Positions 39,936-51,030 of a stretch of DNA of 64,000 nucleotides are shown here, in pieces. The stretch spans positions 902,126,808 through 902,190,807 of the forward strand of contig CM066033.1 in NCBI GenBank assembly GCA_033557465.1, in the 5' to 3' direction. The DNA comes from Ichthyophis bannanicus (taxonomy: Eukaryota; Chordata; Amphibia; Gymnophiona; Ichthyophiidae). Numbering within the stretch: the stretch's first letter is position 1; the number at the start of each line of letters is the position of its first letter. The notes below the pieces were generated by a model, which saw only the letters and a program-made list of their open reading frames with translations, was not told the DNA's origin and ran no database searches. A program made the position numbers and the translations under genes.

Positions 39936-42810
39936 CCGCCCAAGTATAAAATATTCCATACCCCTAGAATAAGTAAACGTGGGGGTGGAGTTCTAATTAT
40001 AATAAAGAACTCATTAGAGCCTCAATTCCTTTGCTCCAATACCACGTCAGATCTAGATCTTCTCATAATCAACTGCGCAAACCTTGCATTCTGCCTCTTA
40101 TACAGACCACCAATATCAGACCCTGATGGCCTTGCAATCATTATTGACGAAATAGTCAATCTAACCCCATGTAAAAATACAGTTCTCCTTGGAGGATTTC
40201 AGTCTCCCATCTTTTCAAACCCCATGCGCCTCCTCGTTCACAAGTGCAATGGAGGAATTAAACAAATTATTACACAACCCACTCACAAAAAGGGAAATCT
40301 CACTGACCTTATATTTCTACCACAGGAAATACAATTATCACTTAACTCCCCACGTTCGATAACACCAATTCCCTGGTCCGACCATCACCTTATTGAATTC
40401 ACACTGGAAACTAAACAACAGCAAACAAACACTGAACGAAATCAGCTCAAACTATACTCCAAATACAAACAGTTTGCTAAGGAGAGCTCTTAAAGTCCAT
40501 TGACTTAACCACAGATAACCTAGATAGAATCATTAACAACTGGAACACATCAATTAATGATATAGCCACAAAGCCACAGAATTCTCAACACCAGTCAAAA
40601 AAGCCCTCCAAGCAATGGTTCTCCCATGAGCTGAGACTTATGAAAAGAAAACTAAGAAAGCTAGAACATACATGGAGGTCTACAAAAACTGCTGCTAATA
40701 GGGAAAATTACATGATTGTGTTCTCTAGATACTGTAATCACATTAACCTAACAAAAAAGAGCTATTACTCAAATTTGCTCATGAACTCAATCAATAAACC
40801 TAAGGACCTTTTCGTCATAGTTAAATCCCTCACATCCCATCCAAATGCCTCCTCTCCTTCACTAGACATCTCTCCACAAATATTAGCAGACTATTACAAG
40901 TCTAAAATTAACCCTTCTACATATCTCATCAGCACATGTACAAATAGCATATTACCCCCTCCTGAACTCTGGGAAAATTTTCACTCAATACATCTAGAAC
41001 CCCTTAAAAGGACAATTTCAAATATGAACACTACAGCATCCATATCAGACCCATGTCCAGTCAAATGGATAAAGGACACAATCACTGATATTGCTCCTGT
41101 CATACTAACAATCGGCAATAAATCACTTTCCCAAGGCTATATGCCACTTGAACTCAAAAAGGCTATCATATGGCCATTTCTAAAAAACAAAATCCTTAAC
41201 AAAACCTGCCTGGCCTCATACAGGCCTATATCTAGTCTACCTTTTCTCGCTAAAATAATTGAGAAAATTGTCTACATGCAACTGCAAGATCACATAGACC
41301 TATATGCTCCTCTTGATAATAACCAGTATGGATTCAGACCATTCTACAGTGTTGAGACACTGATGCTAGTATTATATAATAAATTCATAAAAGGAATAGA
41401 TAACATTAAACATGCCAACATTCTCATTTTCCTGGACATAGCTGCTGCTTTTGATTCTGTCATCCACCCACTGTTAATTCAAAGACTACAACAAATAGGT
41501 ATAACTGATATAACACTAAAATGGTTTACATCATACCTTTCTGAATGATCCCAACAGGTCAGTATCGGCCCATATGCTCTAACTCTTACTCCCAATATAC
41601 AGGCCTTCCTCAAGGATCTGCGCTTTCAGCCCTGTTATTTAATATATATCTCCAACCGGTTTGTCAAATCATAAAAAAATTCAAGATCAATTATGCCATC
41701 TACGCTGTGACATAATGCTGTTCATGCCCTTCAACATAACTACGCCCAACTTCGATCCTATACCATCCTGCTTCAAGGAAATTGCAACTTGGCTCAAGCC
41801 TTCTGGATTAAATATTAACTACAAAAAAACTGAGGTGTTAATTATCACCAGAAACCAAACTTACACTCCACCACAACACTTACTATTTGATGATATTCAA
41901 CTCAAAATCAAAGATGAGGTTAAATACCTAGGAGTAACATTAGATAAACATCTCTCTTTTCAGACCCACATTACAAATACAACGAAAACAATATTTAGCA
42001 AGATCCCTCTCCTCCAACACTTAAAACCCCTACTCCAGAGCTCTGACTTTCGAATCCTAATGCAAGCCATGATCATCCCACATATAGACTATTGTAATAG
42101 TTTACTGCATGGTCTACCCAAAGTGTCCCTCCACCCACTAATAATGGCTCAACATACTGCCGCACGTATTATACACAACTCATGATGGATCGATCACTTA
42201 ACCCCAATCCTATTTAACTTACATTGGTTACCTATCCAGAGCCGCATAAAATACAAGCTACTGATGACACCACTGAAGATCATTAGAAAAATAACCCCTT
42301 CAGCTCTCCAATTAGATAAAATAGCACCCATTGATTGGCAAAGAAGAGAGAATATGAACAACTCTCTAACTACACCAAATGAATTCCATAAGCCCAAACA
42401 ATGCACAAGCAGCAGAGCATTTGAGTATATTTCTCCAAAGCTCTGGAACACTTTACTTTCTAGCCTCTGAAATATTCCAGACCTATCTTCTTTCCGCTCT
42501 CATCTCAAAACTCACCTTTTCATTGAACATTTTGGCCATAATGAAACTACAATTTATGTAGACTGCACATAAATTACAATTCCCTCTCCAGCTAAGCTCC
42601 CAATCTCTTAATCCACTCGTTAGTACTCTTCCATTACCCATGAAGTTTCCCACCATCCCCTAGAACTACCCTTCATTCTGAACAACATAATTATGTAAAT
42701 CTTTGATTGTTCACCACCAGTTATATTGTTATATTGTTTAATGTATCTGTTGTTAGAAATGTAAGCCACCTGAAAGAGCGATATATAAAACACACAAATA
42801 AATAAATAAA

Positions 42811-42975
42811 TGGGGAGGCTAAGACTGGAAATGGGCTAATGGGGGTTTGGACTGGAAATGGGCTGATGGGTGGCTAGGATAGGACTCGAAATAGCTGATG
42901 GTGAGCTAAGATTGGAAATGGGCTGATGGGGGGGGGGGAGCTAGGACTGGAAATGGGCTGACGCAGGGGGATGGG
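42811..42975. repeat. Minisatellite continuation after the L2 LINE
   Basis: Same units as 35180-37384 (GACTGGAAATGGGCTGATGG), about four to five copies. It shows that the L2 element, and probably the GC-rich block before it, interrupts one array. Confidence 0.8.
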
Positions 42976-43580
42976 AGAATGGGGCTAGAAGGGAGCAGAT
43001 GCTGGTGGTGCTGGAACTAGAAGGGAGCTGATATTGGGGGAGGACTAAAAAGGAATGGGGCTGGGGGAGTGAGCATGGAGAGAGGAAAAGATATTTTGTG
43101 TGGGAAGGAAGAAAAAGCTACGATTGGCTGGGTATTGGGAGAGTAAGTGTGGATTGAGGATGGAAGGGTGGAATTTGAGTGGATGAAAAAGGAATAAAGA
43201 AAAAATAGAGCAAAAAGGGAAAGATCAGTATATTAAAGCAAATGTAGAGAGATAATGGAAAAAATCTAGAAGAGAGAAGAAAGGACAAATGGACAGCAGA
43301 CAATGGAGAGTTAGCAGAAGACACGAAGAAACCAGAAGAAAGTGACTGAAGCAATTGCAATTGAAAATAAAATGTCCAAACAACAAAAGGTAGAAAAATA
43401 CTTTTCTATTTTGAATTTATTAACTGGAATGTCAGCTCTGGGAAATGTGCATCGCTAACATCTTTGCATTTTGTTTAATACAAAAGGAAATGAATTTATA
43501 GTTTTATTTCTCCAGTGTTGTTATACATTCCAGGTTTGGCTTTTGGGGTTCCCAGTTTAATTATCTTCATATTTCTAAAC
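42976..43580. other. No gene found; purine-rich then AT-rich
   Basis: G- and A-rich (GGAGAATGGGGCTAGAAGGG and GAAAAAGGAATAAAGAAAAAA) up to about 43380, then ordinary AT-rich sequence. A minus-strand frame over the purine tract is a low-complexity artefact. Confidence 0.5.
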
Positions 43581-43760
43581 TGTGATCCCTTTATTTCTTT
43601 TATTTATTTACATTCTCTCATATACTGCGCTATTCTGCATCAGTGCGGTTTACATTGAACAAACTGAAATTACATTGAACAGGGCATTGTAACTTGGAGA
43701 TAACTATTTTACAGGGAACATGGGCTATGGAGGGTTAAGTGTTCTTTGTTTGACGGTCTA
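43580..43760 (-). repeat. LINE 3'-end relic (L2-like tail)
   Basis: Plus strand TTTATTTATTTACATTCTCTC, GTGCGGTTTACATTGAAC and GCTATGGAGGGTTAAG resemble the complement of L2/SINE 3' tails seen at 55745 and 4361. No coding sequence. Confidence 0.5.
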
Positions 43761-44315
43761 TGTTCTGTATGTGTAAAAGAGCTAAGATATTCTGTTCATG
43801 TAGTTTCTATTTGATAGTGCCACTTGTTCTCTTTCCCCAGTAGGAGATGTATTGGTTTAATATTTGCAGTGTTGCCTTTTGATAGGTAAGGTTTGGTGCT
43901 TTGTGAGTCCTGGTAGTGTTGTTATGATGGGTTTGCTATGGGTTCTAAATGGGCAGGGTTTATAGTACTTCATAATATGCCTGGCAGTTGACACTGGAGT
44001 ATAGTAATGTAGAAATCTGGTAGTTTTTCTTTATCCTCACTGCCCTTGCAAATAGTATTCCGACACTCATTAAGAGGCATGTTTGCTAAAAGTTAATACG
44101 CTTTCACAAATGTTAATGTGCATTAAGTGCAGGACCACACATTTATTTCTATGGGTGCAGTGGCATTTAACGCACATTAATATTTTGTAAACATGCCCCT
44201 AAGTCATTGCCAGGAGAAAAAAGAGGTTTGTGAAGGGTTCCTTTGAAAGGTGCCTAAAATTTTAGATGCCCCTAAAATTTAACCCCACTATATCTCCCAC
44301 AATTACACTCAAAAC
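43761..44315. other. No gene found
   Basis: AT-rich sequence without ORFs or repeats I recognise. AAAATTTTAGAT occurs near 44258 and again just after 50943, outside the inverted-repeat element. Confidence 0.4.
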
Positions 44316-44424
44316 AACCAAACAAGGGAAACATACAAACAAGAATTTTTTGTCGGAACTTACACCTTGAAGAAACAATTCCTTCTTGTAGTGTGATGTT
44401 CCTTTTTTTCTTTTTATAGGGAGC

Positions 44425-45000
44425 AAATTGAAATTACACTTACCTGGTAATTGTAGTCCCTTGAGTGACGACAGTTTAGTCCTCCACTTCTGGGTAGTGC
44501 ACCTCCTCCTGCAGCTTGGAGACTGGACATGTCAAACTCGTGACATCACTGGATGTAGCCTGCTGGAATCCCCCATCAGCCCCAGTGAACTACTGACAAG
44601 GAGACTCAAAAGAGCAACAAACAAGTAGCTAACATTTTAATGATAACCTAAACTCCAATGACAGATATAACTGAACAACTTATCAAACCATTAACCTCCC
44701 CTTTAAAAGGAAAGGGTGAGATTTACCCTATTAATGCTCTCCTCCCTGCCGAGCCAGGAACTAGGAAGAGGAAGGAGAGACCGGTTGAAGAAGTAAGAAT
44801 GAGAATGATAGCCAATCATCTTAAGGCGATACTCACCTGCACACCTGAATTTCGCTCCAGAAGCGTGCCCTGCTAACAAATCAATCCCTGGGTGGGAATG
44901 AGGACTAAACTGTCATCACTCAAGGAACTACAATTATCAGGTAAGTGTAATTTCAATTTCCTTATCGTTCCTCCAGTTTAGTCCTCCACCTTTGGGATGA
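44425..45000 (-). repeat. DIRS-D 3' terminal repeat and internal complementary region
   Basis: The outer tip AAATTGAAATTACACTTACC (44425-44444) and following bases pair with 44905-44965 (GGTAAGTGTAATTTCAATTT). Directly adjacent, 44966-45000 (TTATCGTTCCTCCAGTTTAG) matches the 5' tip at 50440-50476. The internal complementary region thus covers both termini, as in copies A and B. 44587-44904 between them holds no ORF of note. Confidence 0.8.
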
Positions 45001-45012
45001 AACAGAGCAGTA

Positions 45013-46193
45013 CTAACGGGAGGGACCCTGCCAGCCGGCACGCAACACCGCCGACCTGAAACAGGCATCACTCGCCGTCAGCACATCCAGGTGGTAGTGT
45101 TTACTGAAGGTATGAAGAAAGGACCAGGTGGCCGCTCTACAAAATCTCCACCAGCGGAACTAGGCTGTGCTCTGCCCAGGAAGCCGCTTGCGCTCTAGTG
45201 GAGTGAGCTCTCAGACCCATAGGTGCCGGGCGGCCCTGCAAAATATAGGCTGAGACAATCGCCTCCTTAATCCACCTGGAAATGGAAGCTTTCGCTGCTG
45301 CCTCCCCTTTCCTGGGACCTCCAAACAACACGAACAGACAATCTGATTTGCGGAAAGACTTGGAGACTGCCAAATATCGACGCAACACTCTTTATGTCCA
45401 AGCAGCGCAATCCCCGATCGGAAGCATGCCCGATCTCCGACTGTAAGACTGGCAAAGAAACCGTTTGATTCACATGGAAAGGAAAGGACACCTTTAGCAA
45501 AAAGGAAGGCACTGGCCGAAGAACCACCTTTTCTCTAGTAAAACACAAGAAAGGCTCTCTACAAGACAGGGCCTGCAACTCTGAAATGCGCCGCGCCGAA
45601 CAAAGGGCTACCACAAATACCATTTTTAAGGTCAAATCCTTGATGGACGCTTGGCTTAAGGGCTCAAATGGACTCTATACGAGTGCCCCTAAGACCAAGT
45701 TGAGGTCCCCCGGAGGAACCAAAATTCTACGCGCCGGACGCATTCTGGTAACCGCTTTAAGAAAATGTACCACATCGACGTGAACTCCTAGAGACATACC
45801 TTGGACTTTACCTCTATAACACGCTAGGGCTGCTAATTGAACTCTCAAGGAACTGGTGGCCAGTCCTTTCTCGAATCCGTCCTGCAGAAAACTTAATACC
45901 AAAGGTACAGACGCCGTAGCGGCGCGGACCTGATGTCTCGAGCACCAGTCTTCAAAAACCCGCCAGACACACACATAAGCCAAAGATGTCGACCGTTTCC
46001 GTGCCTGAAGCAATGTTGCAACAACCGACCTTGAGTAACCTTTCTTTTTTAGCCTCACCCTTTCAATGGCCAAGCTGTAAGCGAGGATCGATCCACCCGA
46101 GGCATCTGAAGCGGACCCTGCAACAGCAGTTCCTGCGAAACCGGAAGCCTCCACGGAACCCCGTCGAGTAACCTCACTAGGTCGGTGTACCAC
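45013..46193 (-). pseudogene. DIRS-D tyrosine recombinase
   Basis: N-terminal domain: TLLQARKRSTSLAYVCVWRV, LATSSLRVQLAALACYRGKV and VVHFLKAVTRMRPARRI, ending LNLVLGALV* near 45675. The catalytic part follows: VVALCSARRISELQALSCRE (Arg-I present), RAHSTRAQAASWA (HxxR), and, after a frame change near 45137, AATWSFLHTFSKHYHLD with the Tyr box. Stop TAG at 45013-45015. It overlaps the RNase H end in another frame. Two to three frameshifts, but all four catalytic boxes are recognisable. Confidence 0.85.
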
Positions 46194-47875
46194 GGACGCC
46201 TGGGCCAGTCCAGAGCCATTAACAGCACACGCCCCCGATGTGCTTCAATACGCTGAACCACGTGACCGATGAGCGTCCACGGAGGGAAGACATAGAGGAG
46301 ACTCGTTGATGGCCAAGGCTGTATCAAGGCGTTGATCCCTTCCGACATGGGCTCCCGTCGTCTGCTGAAAAAACAACTCGATTTCGCTGACTGGAAAGTT
46401 GCCATCAGATCCATGACCGGAGTTCCCCACCGGTGAACTAATTGTGTGAATACATCCGGATGCAACTCCCATTCCCCTGCATCCACTCGGACTCTGCTGA
46501 GAAAATCCACCGCCATGTTGTCTTTTCCTGCAATGTGGGCTGCAGATATCGCTTGTAACCGAGTCTCTATCCAGGAGAACAGACTTTCTGACTCCTCCTC
46601 CATGGCCACGCTTCTGGTACCGCCCTGCCGATTTATGTAGGCCACCGTCGCGGCATTGTCTGACAGTACTCGCATCGCTCGTCCCATCACCATGGTTTCG
46701 AAGCTTCGCAGGGCCAGAAACACTGCTGTCAGCTCCAGCCGGTTGATCGACCATCTGCTCTCTTCTGCCAACCAAAAGCCTTGCTCAAAGTCCTCTCTGC
46801 AATGTGCCCCCAAGCCTGCGGGACTTGCATCCGTCAGTAGTGGAATCCACTCCGGCTGTTCCAGAGGCATTCCCGCTCGCAGGGATGCGGGTAGCATCCA
46901 CCATCGAAGGGCCTGCCTGATCTGCAGAGAACAAGGGAGACGTTTGTTCAACGAGACTGACTGGTGTGACCAGCAGTGAAGCAACGACCGCTGTAAAGGC
47001 CTCATATGGAATCTGGCCCACGGAACGACCTCTAAAGTCACCGCCATTGTCCCCAGCACCCAAAGGTAACTCCACACCATGGGCGCTGGAACTGCCCTGA
47101 AGGTTCGCATGAGCTTTTGAAGTGCTTGGGCTCTCCGCTCTGTCAGAAACACTGACCCTTTTCGAGTGTCGAACTGTACTCCCAAATACTCGAGGACCTG
47201 AGACGGAGTCAAGTGGCTCTTGACCAGATTGATCATCCAGCCAAGTCCCTGGAGAACTGTCACCACATTTGCCGTGGCCCGCTTGCTCTCGGCTTTGGAT
47301 TTTGCTTGAATCAACCAATTGTCAAGGTATGGATGAACCAAGACCCCTTCCTTCCATAGGGCCGCCGCCACCACTACCATGATCTTGGTGAAAATCTGCG
47401 GAGCTGTCGTGAGACCGAAAGGCAACGCCTGAAACTGGTAATGCCCCCAAGGGAGCGCGAACCATAGGAACCTTTGATGAGAGGCTCTGATCGGGACATG
47501 GAGATACGCCTCCGTGAGATCGAGAGAAGTCAGATACTCTCCCCGACGTACTGCCACAATGACGGACTGCAGCGTTTCCTTTCGGAAATGCAGCACTCGG
47601 AGACAACGATTTACCCCTTTGAGAACCAGTATTGGGGGAAGGGACCTGTCTTTCTTTGGCACCACGAAATAAATGGAGTACTGCCCCACGCCGTACTCAG
47701 TTACCGGCACTGGCACAACGGCACCCAGCTGCAAGAGACTGTTCAAAGTTTGGCGTACCACCAGGGTTTTTTGTTGACCTCTGCAGGGCGACATCATGAA
47801 AGAGTCCAGCACTGGCTTCACCAGATCTAGTGCATAACTGTCACGTATGATCTCCAGTACCCACTGATTGGACAT
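46055..47875 (-). CDS. DIRS-D reverse transcriptase-RNase H (open, YxDN)
   Basis: 606 codons without a stop. RT: IYFVVPKKDRSLPPILVLKG, LTSLDLTEAYLHVPIRASHQ (motif A), YQFQALPFGLTTAPQIFTKI (motif B) and HPYLDNWLIQAKSK (motif C, about 47312-47332). RNase H: IPLLTDASPAGLGAHCRED, RLELTAVFLALRSFE, VLSDNAATVAYINRQGGT and IAGKDNMAVDFLSRV, then WGTPVMDLMATFQSA. The last Asp of YxDD is Asn, which should abolish polymerisation. The beginning of the ORF lacks the usual upstream extension, so the real start may lie further upstream. Longest open DIRS frame in the window. Confidence 0.85.
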   Translation of the reverse strand: MSNQWVLEIIRDSYALDLVKPVLDSFMMSPCRGQQKTLVVRQTLNSLLQLGAVVPVPVTEYGVGQYSIYFVVPKKDRSLPPILVLKGVNRCLRVLHFRKETLQSVIVAVRRGEYLTSLDLTEAYLHVPIRASHQRFLWFALPWGHYQFQALPFGLTTAPQIFTKIMVVVAAALWKEGVLVHPYLDNWLIQAKSKAESKRATANVVTVLQGLGWMINLVKSHLTPSQVLEYLGVQFDTRKGSVFLTERRAQALQKLMRTFRAVPAPMVWSYLWVLGTMAVTLEVVPWARFHMRPLQRSLLHCWSHQSVSLNKRLPCSLQIRQALRWWMLPASLRAGMPLEQPEWIPLLTDASPAGLGAHCREDFEQGFWLAEESRWSINRLELTAVFLALRSFETMVMGRAMRVLSDNAATVAYINRQGGTRSVAMEEESESLFSWIETRLQAISAAHIAGKDNMAVDFLSRVRVDAGEWELHPDVFTQLVHRWGTPVMDLMATFQSAKSSCFFSRRREPMSEGINALIQPWPSTSLLYVFPPWTLIGHVVQRIEAHRGRVLLMALDWPRRPWYTDLVRLLDGVPWRLPVSQELLLQGPLQMPRVDRSSLTAWPLKG

Positions 47876-47908
47876 TATGTGGGCCCAGGAAGAAAGGAAA
47901 CCCCGAAG

Positions 47909-49418
47909 TCAACCTCCCAATTGGTTGACATTCTGCTGGGACCCGCCTCCATTCATTGTGGCTTTCGAGCGGGCCCCTGCGGACGCTGCTGCGAATCCTC
48001 TACTTGCTCCACAAAACCCTCGCAACCCTGGGGCCCAAGAAGCAAATCTTCCCCTTTGGAACCCTGCAAAATGGGAAGAGCGAAATCTTCGAAAATCTCT
48101 AAATTGACCCCGAAAGGCCGTCGAGGATTTTCCTTGCTTGGGCTTGTCCTCCGGAAGTCTACCGCCCTTGGACTCCCCTAAATCCTTAACCAGCTTGTCA
48201 AGGTCTTCTCCAAACAATAGCTTCCCCTTGAACGGGAGCTTACTGAGCCGCGACTTAGAGGAACCGTCGGCTGACCAATTCCTTAGCCATAGGGATCGCC
48301 GCGCAGCCACCAACGAAGCCATACTATTTGCTAAAGCTCTGATCAGGTCATAGTGCACATCCGCCAAATACGCGGACCCTGATTCTAAATGCTCTAGCTC
48401 TCTTACACTGTCCTGCTCCAACGAAGCCGACTGCCGTAAAGTGTTGAGCCCAGCGGAGGCAGGCCCTTGCCACCTAAGCCCCACAGATGGAGGCCTGCAA
48501 GGACACAGCATCCGCTTCAAAGGATTGTTTTAACAAGCCATCCACCTTCCTGTCCTACGCTACCTTCCACTGGAATAGTGGTCTTCTTAGTGACCACTGA
48601 GACCGCAGCATCAATTCTCGGACAGTGGAATTTCTCATTGTCCTTATCCGCAAGGGGATATAGTCTGTTCATAGTCCTTAGCCCTCTGAGCCCCGCTTCA
48701 GGTTGATCCCACTCATCTTGGATCATCTGATCCACCACCTTGTGGACAGGGAATACCACCTGCGTCTGACGCACCGCCTGAATAATAGGATCTTCCCCAT
48801 CCTCTTCCTCGAGTGGCTGCTCCATAGCCAGTTTGAGCATCTGTAGGGACTCCGTAATAAGGGCCATCAACTCATCCTTCCGGAATACTCGGATGATCCT
48901 CGCCTGATCCTCAGGCTCTGGGATCTCCCCCTCTTCCAACTCAATATTTACCTCCATGTCTAACTCTGCCTCCTCCACCTCCTGCCACCCCAACTCTGAG
49001 GGCGAGTGATCCGGTGGGTGAGGCCTCTTGGAGGGTTTAAGTGCAAGGCTTTCGTGATCCGCCAACCCGGATCGCGAAACAGCTGAGGGGAGATGGAAGG
49101 GCCCCGGCAACTTACCTTGTCGTCTGAGACAGAATGCTTGATGCATCAGCAAGACAAAGTCTGGGCAAAAATCCCCCAGCTGGGGATCAGAGCTGAGACC
49201 TGAACACCGCACCATGGTCCCCTGCTGTTGCCTCCGGGCCAGACATAGATGGGACCACCATCCACGCTTCTCCCTCCGTCCCTGAGAGCAGGGACGACGG
49301 AGTTCTCCATCTGCTGTTCCACACTGGCCGAGATCGCTGCACAGCCCCGGCAGATACTGGTATCTGTGACCGTGCCTCTATGGGTGCTGCAAACGACACA
49401 CTGCGGGCGTGCTGACAT
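47909..49418 (-). pseudogene. DIRS-D gag
   Basis: ATG at 49416-49418 (MSARPQCVVCSTHRG), with a short Cys motif (CVVC then ICRGC). Frameshifts near 49150-49215 and 48517-48520 break it into three frames. The middle is acidic (VEEAELDMEVNIELEEGEIP). The C-terminal part has LRGLRTMNRLYPLADKD, ANSMASLVAARRSLWLRNWS and a Phe/Arg/Gly-rich tail (FRGQFRDFRRFRSSHFAGFQ). The block order matches gag of the other family although the sequence identity is low. Confidence 0.75.
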
Positions 49419-50476
49419 GAGCTGGTTATCCCTCAGGCTGCCCCTCTGAGAGTATAATAAAGAATGACCTCTTTCTCTTATACTTAGATTTTTTTTTAAG
49501 TGAACCCTAACAAAGGAGCACTGTTTGTACTGGGCCTGTGAACTGCTTGAGCTAAGCCCCCCCAAGCTAAACCCCCCCCCCCCAAGCTAAACCCCAAGGA
49601 GACTGCTGTCTTAAAACCGAAAATAAAGTAAAGAAATCAAGGACAACAGAAAGTAACAGAAAACTGCATAAAAACCTAACAGACCCAAAACTAACTACTC
49701 TAAGGCTTTTAAAATCATCCCTGTCAGCCAAACCCCACTGCACTCCGGGCTGCCGCCGCACCAAGCTGACACGTGGCAAAAATCACATGTTCAAAATGGC
49801 CGCAACTTCTTAACAGAGATTTTGGCGCACCCCAAGGGATTCCCCCCTGGCTGAAAAAACTCACCCGGAAGCATCTAGACCGCTGGCAAAGAGAACAAAA
49901 ACAGCTGAGAGCCGGCCCCCAAGACCCTGCCAGCCGCGGCGTCGCTCTGTGCTAACTGGAGCAACGTCCACAGTGAGGCCTGAATTACAGATGTGCCTGT
50001 TCTCCGGCACAGCCCCCGAAGCTGCGAGCTGCCACTCTGTGGGAGCCGGCCTGTTCTTGCGGCATCTTAAGAGCTCTGCCCCGTGCCTTCAAGGGGCAGA
50101 GATCCGGGAAGGAAAGTAGAGGTCTGGGCTTGGCAAGGAAAGGAGCAGCTGTTTCCTCAGCTTTCTTATTTCTTTAAAAAAAAAAAATCACCCCTTAAAA
50201 GGAAAAGAAATTTAAAGGTACCAAATTGAAAGAAAATTAAAATAGAAATTTAAGAAAATTAAACCCTAACTAGCTTGCTCCTTATTAATTTCTCTAGTGA
50301 GCCCAGCCCCTAGGCTCACTACGTCCTGCTGCATGGAGAATGGACACACTGGGGCTGATGGGGGATTCCAGCAGGCTACATCCAGTGATGTCACGAGTTT
50401 GACATGTCCAGTCTCCAAGCTGCAGGAGGAGGTGCACTACCCAGAGGTGGAGGACTAAACTGGAGGAACGATAAGG
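49419..50476 (-). repeat. DIRS-D 5' terminal repeat and leader
   Basis: The repeat proper is about 50345-50476. The remaining leader is GC-rich around 49740-50110 and contains a C-run (49566-49582) and an A-run (50176-50188). No ORF has supporting features. Confidence 0.7.
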
Positions 50477-50943
50477 AACACAGTTTGAAGAAGAGCCAGG
50501 AGAATCTTAGGCTTGAAACGCAATGTTGGGTTACTGATTCGTGATTTTTATCACGGAATAGTTGCTTCTCTGAAAATTTGATACTGATTGAACAATCATT
50601 GCACATCTAGCTGTATATTGGGCGATTAGAGACGGCTTGCAAACTCTTCTTAACCCATAAATCTCCAGTGCTAACGTTATCTTCTCCATTTCAAGAAGTG
50701 TGGAGCTGCCCAAAGAAAGAAGATTCGACCTGATCATCTAAGTGATTTTTCTTTGGCTTATTGCCTATGTTTAAGAAAACGTTTTACCAGTTGGTACTGA
50801 GGGGTTAATGTCCCCTTAGGACTTGTTAGGGTTGCGTCCCTATAAAAAGAAAAAAAGGAACATCACACTACAAGAAGGAATTGTTTCTTCAAGGTGTAAG
50901 TTCCGACAAAAAATTCTTGTGTGTATGTTTCCCTTGTTTGGTT

Positions 50944-51030
50944 AAAATTTTAGATATATGCAAATGATGTCCTATAATGAGTCTCTGCACATGTCCCCGC
51001 ATGACCCTGACTGCAAGCAAACAATGGCCT
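50944..51030. other. Right end of the 16-kb block in DIRS-C
   Basis: Unassigned 87 bp ending CAAGCAAACAATGGCC. The following TACTAGTTGGATAGAAC is recombinase sequence (a stop where copy B has Tyr-Leu). Confidence 0.3.

Larger units (their letters stand above)
37771..42810 (+). pseudogene. L2-clade LINE, interrupted by TG...CA element 3
   Basis: Endonuclease from about 38495: KCAYINARSIKK, IIIMESWLSDLDNILLNQIC, the insertion, then KYKIFHTPRISKRGGGVLII, VLLGGFQSP and PWSDHHLIEFTL. RT: CPVKWIKDTITDIAP, SYRPISSLPFLAKIIEKIVY, NNQYGFRPFYSVETLMLVL, LDIAAAFDSVIHPLLIQRLQ, then degraded PQGSALSALLF and YADDIMLF (about 41698-41721). The end reads AFEYISPKLWNTLLSSL, and the 3' tail is (AAAT)n at 42795-42810. 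Lesions: frameshift near 40490, TGA near 41546, frameshifts at 41570-41720, TGA near 42183. The flanks are minisatellite or GC-rich repeat. Confidence 0.85.
44425..50476 (-). mobile_element. DIRS-D: complete DIRS element of a second family
   Basis: A 6.05-kb element on the minus strand. The 5' tip (50476) reads CCTTATCGTTCCTCCAGTTT; the 3' tip ends at 44425. Inverted repeats of about 110 bp: 50345-50455 against 44478-44586 (shared TGCACCTCCTCCTGCAGCTT). Genes in order: gag (49418-47909), RT-RNase H (47875-46055), recombinase (46193-45013). Its proteins are clearly diverged from copies A, B, C and G. No target duplication. It lies inside the inverted-repeat element at 44316-50943. Confidence 0.9.
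44316..50943. mobile_element. Inverted-repeat element hosting DIRS-D
   Basis: The left arm 44316-44424 (AACCAAACAAGGGAAACATA ... CTTTTTATAGGGAGC) is the near-perfect reverse complement of 50837-50943. Without DIRS-D the element is about 570 bp, with arms of about 107 bp and a central part 50477-50836. There is no ORF in the centre. It may be a non-autonomous DNA transposon (foldback or MITE). DIRS-D entered at the inner edge of the left arm. Confidence 0.65.
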
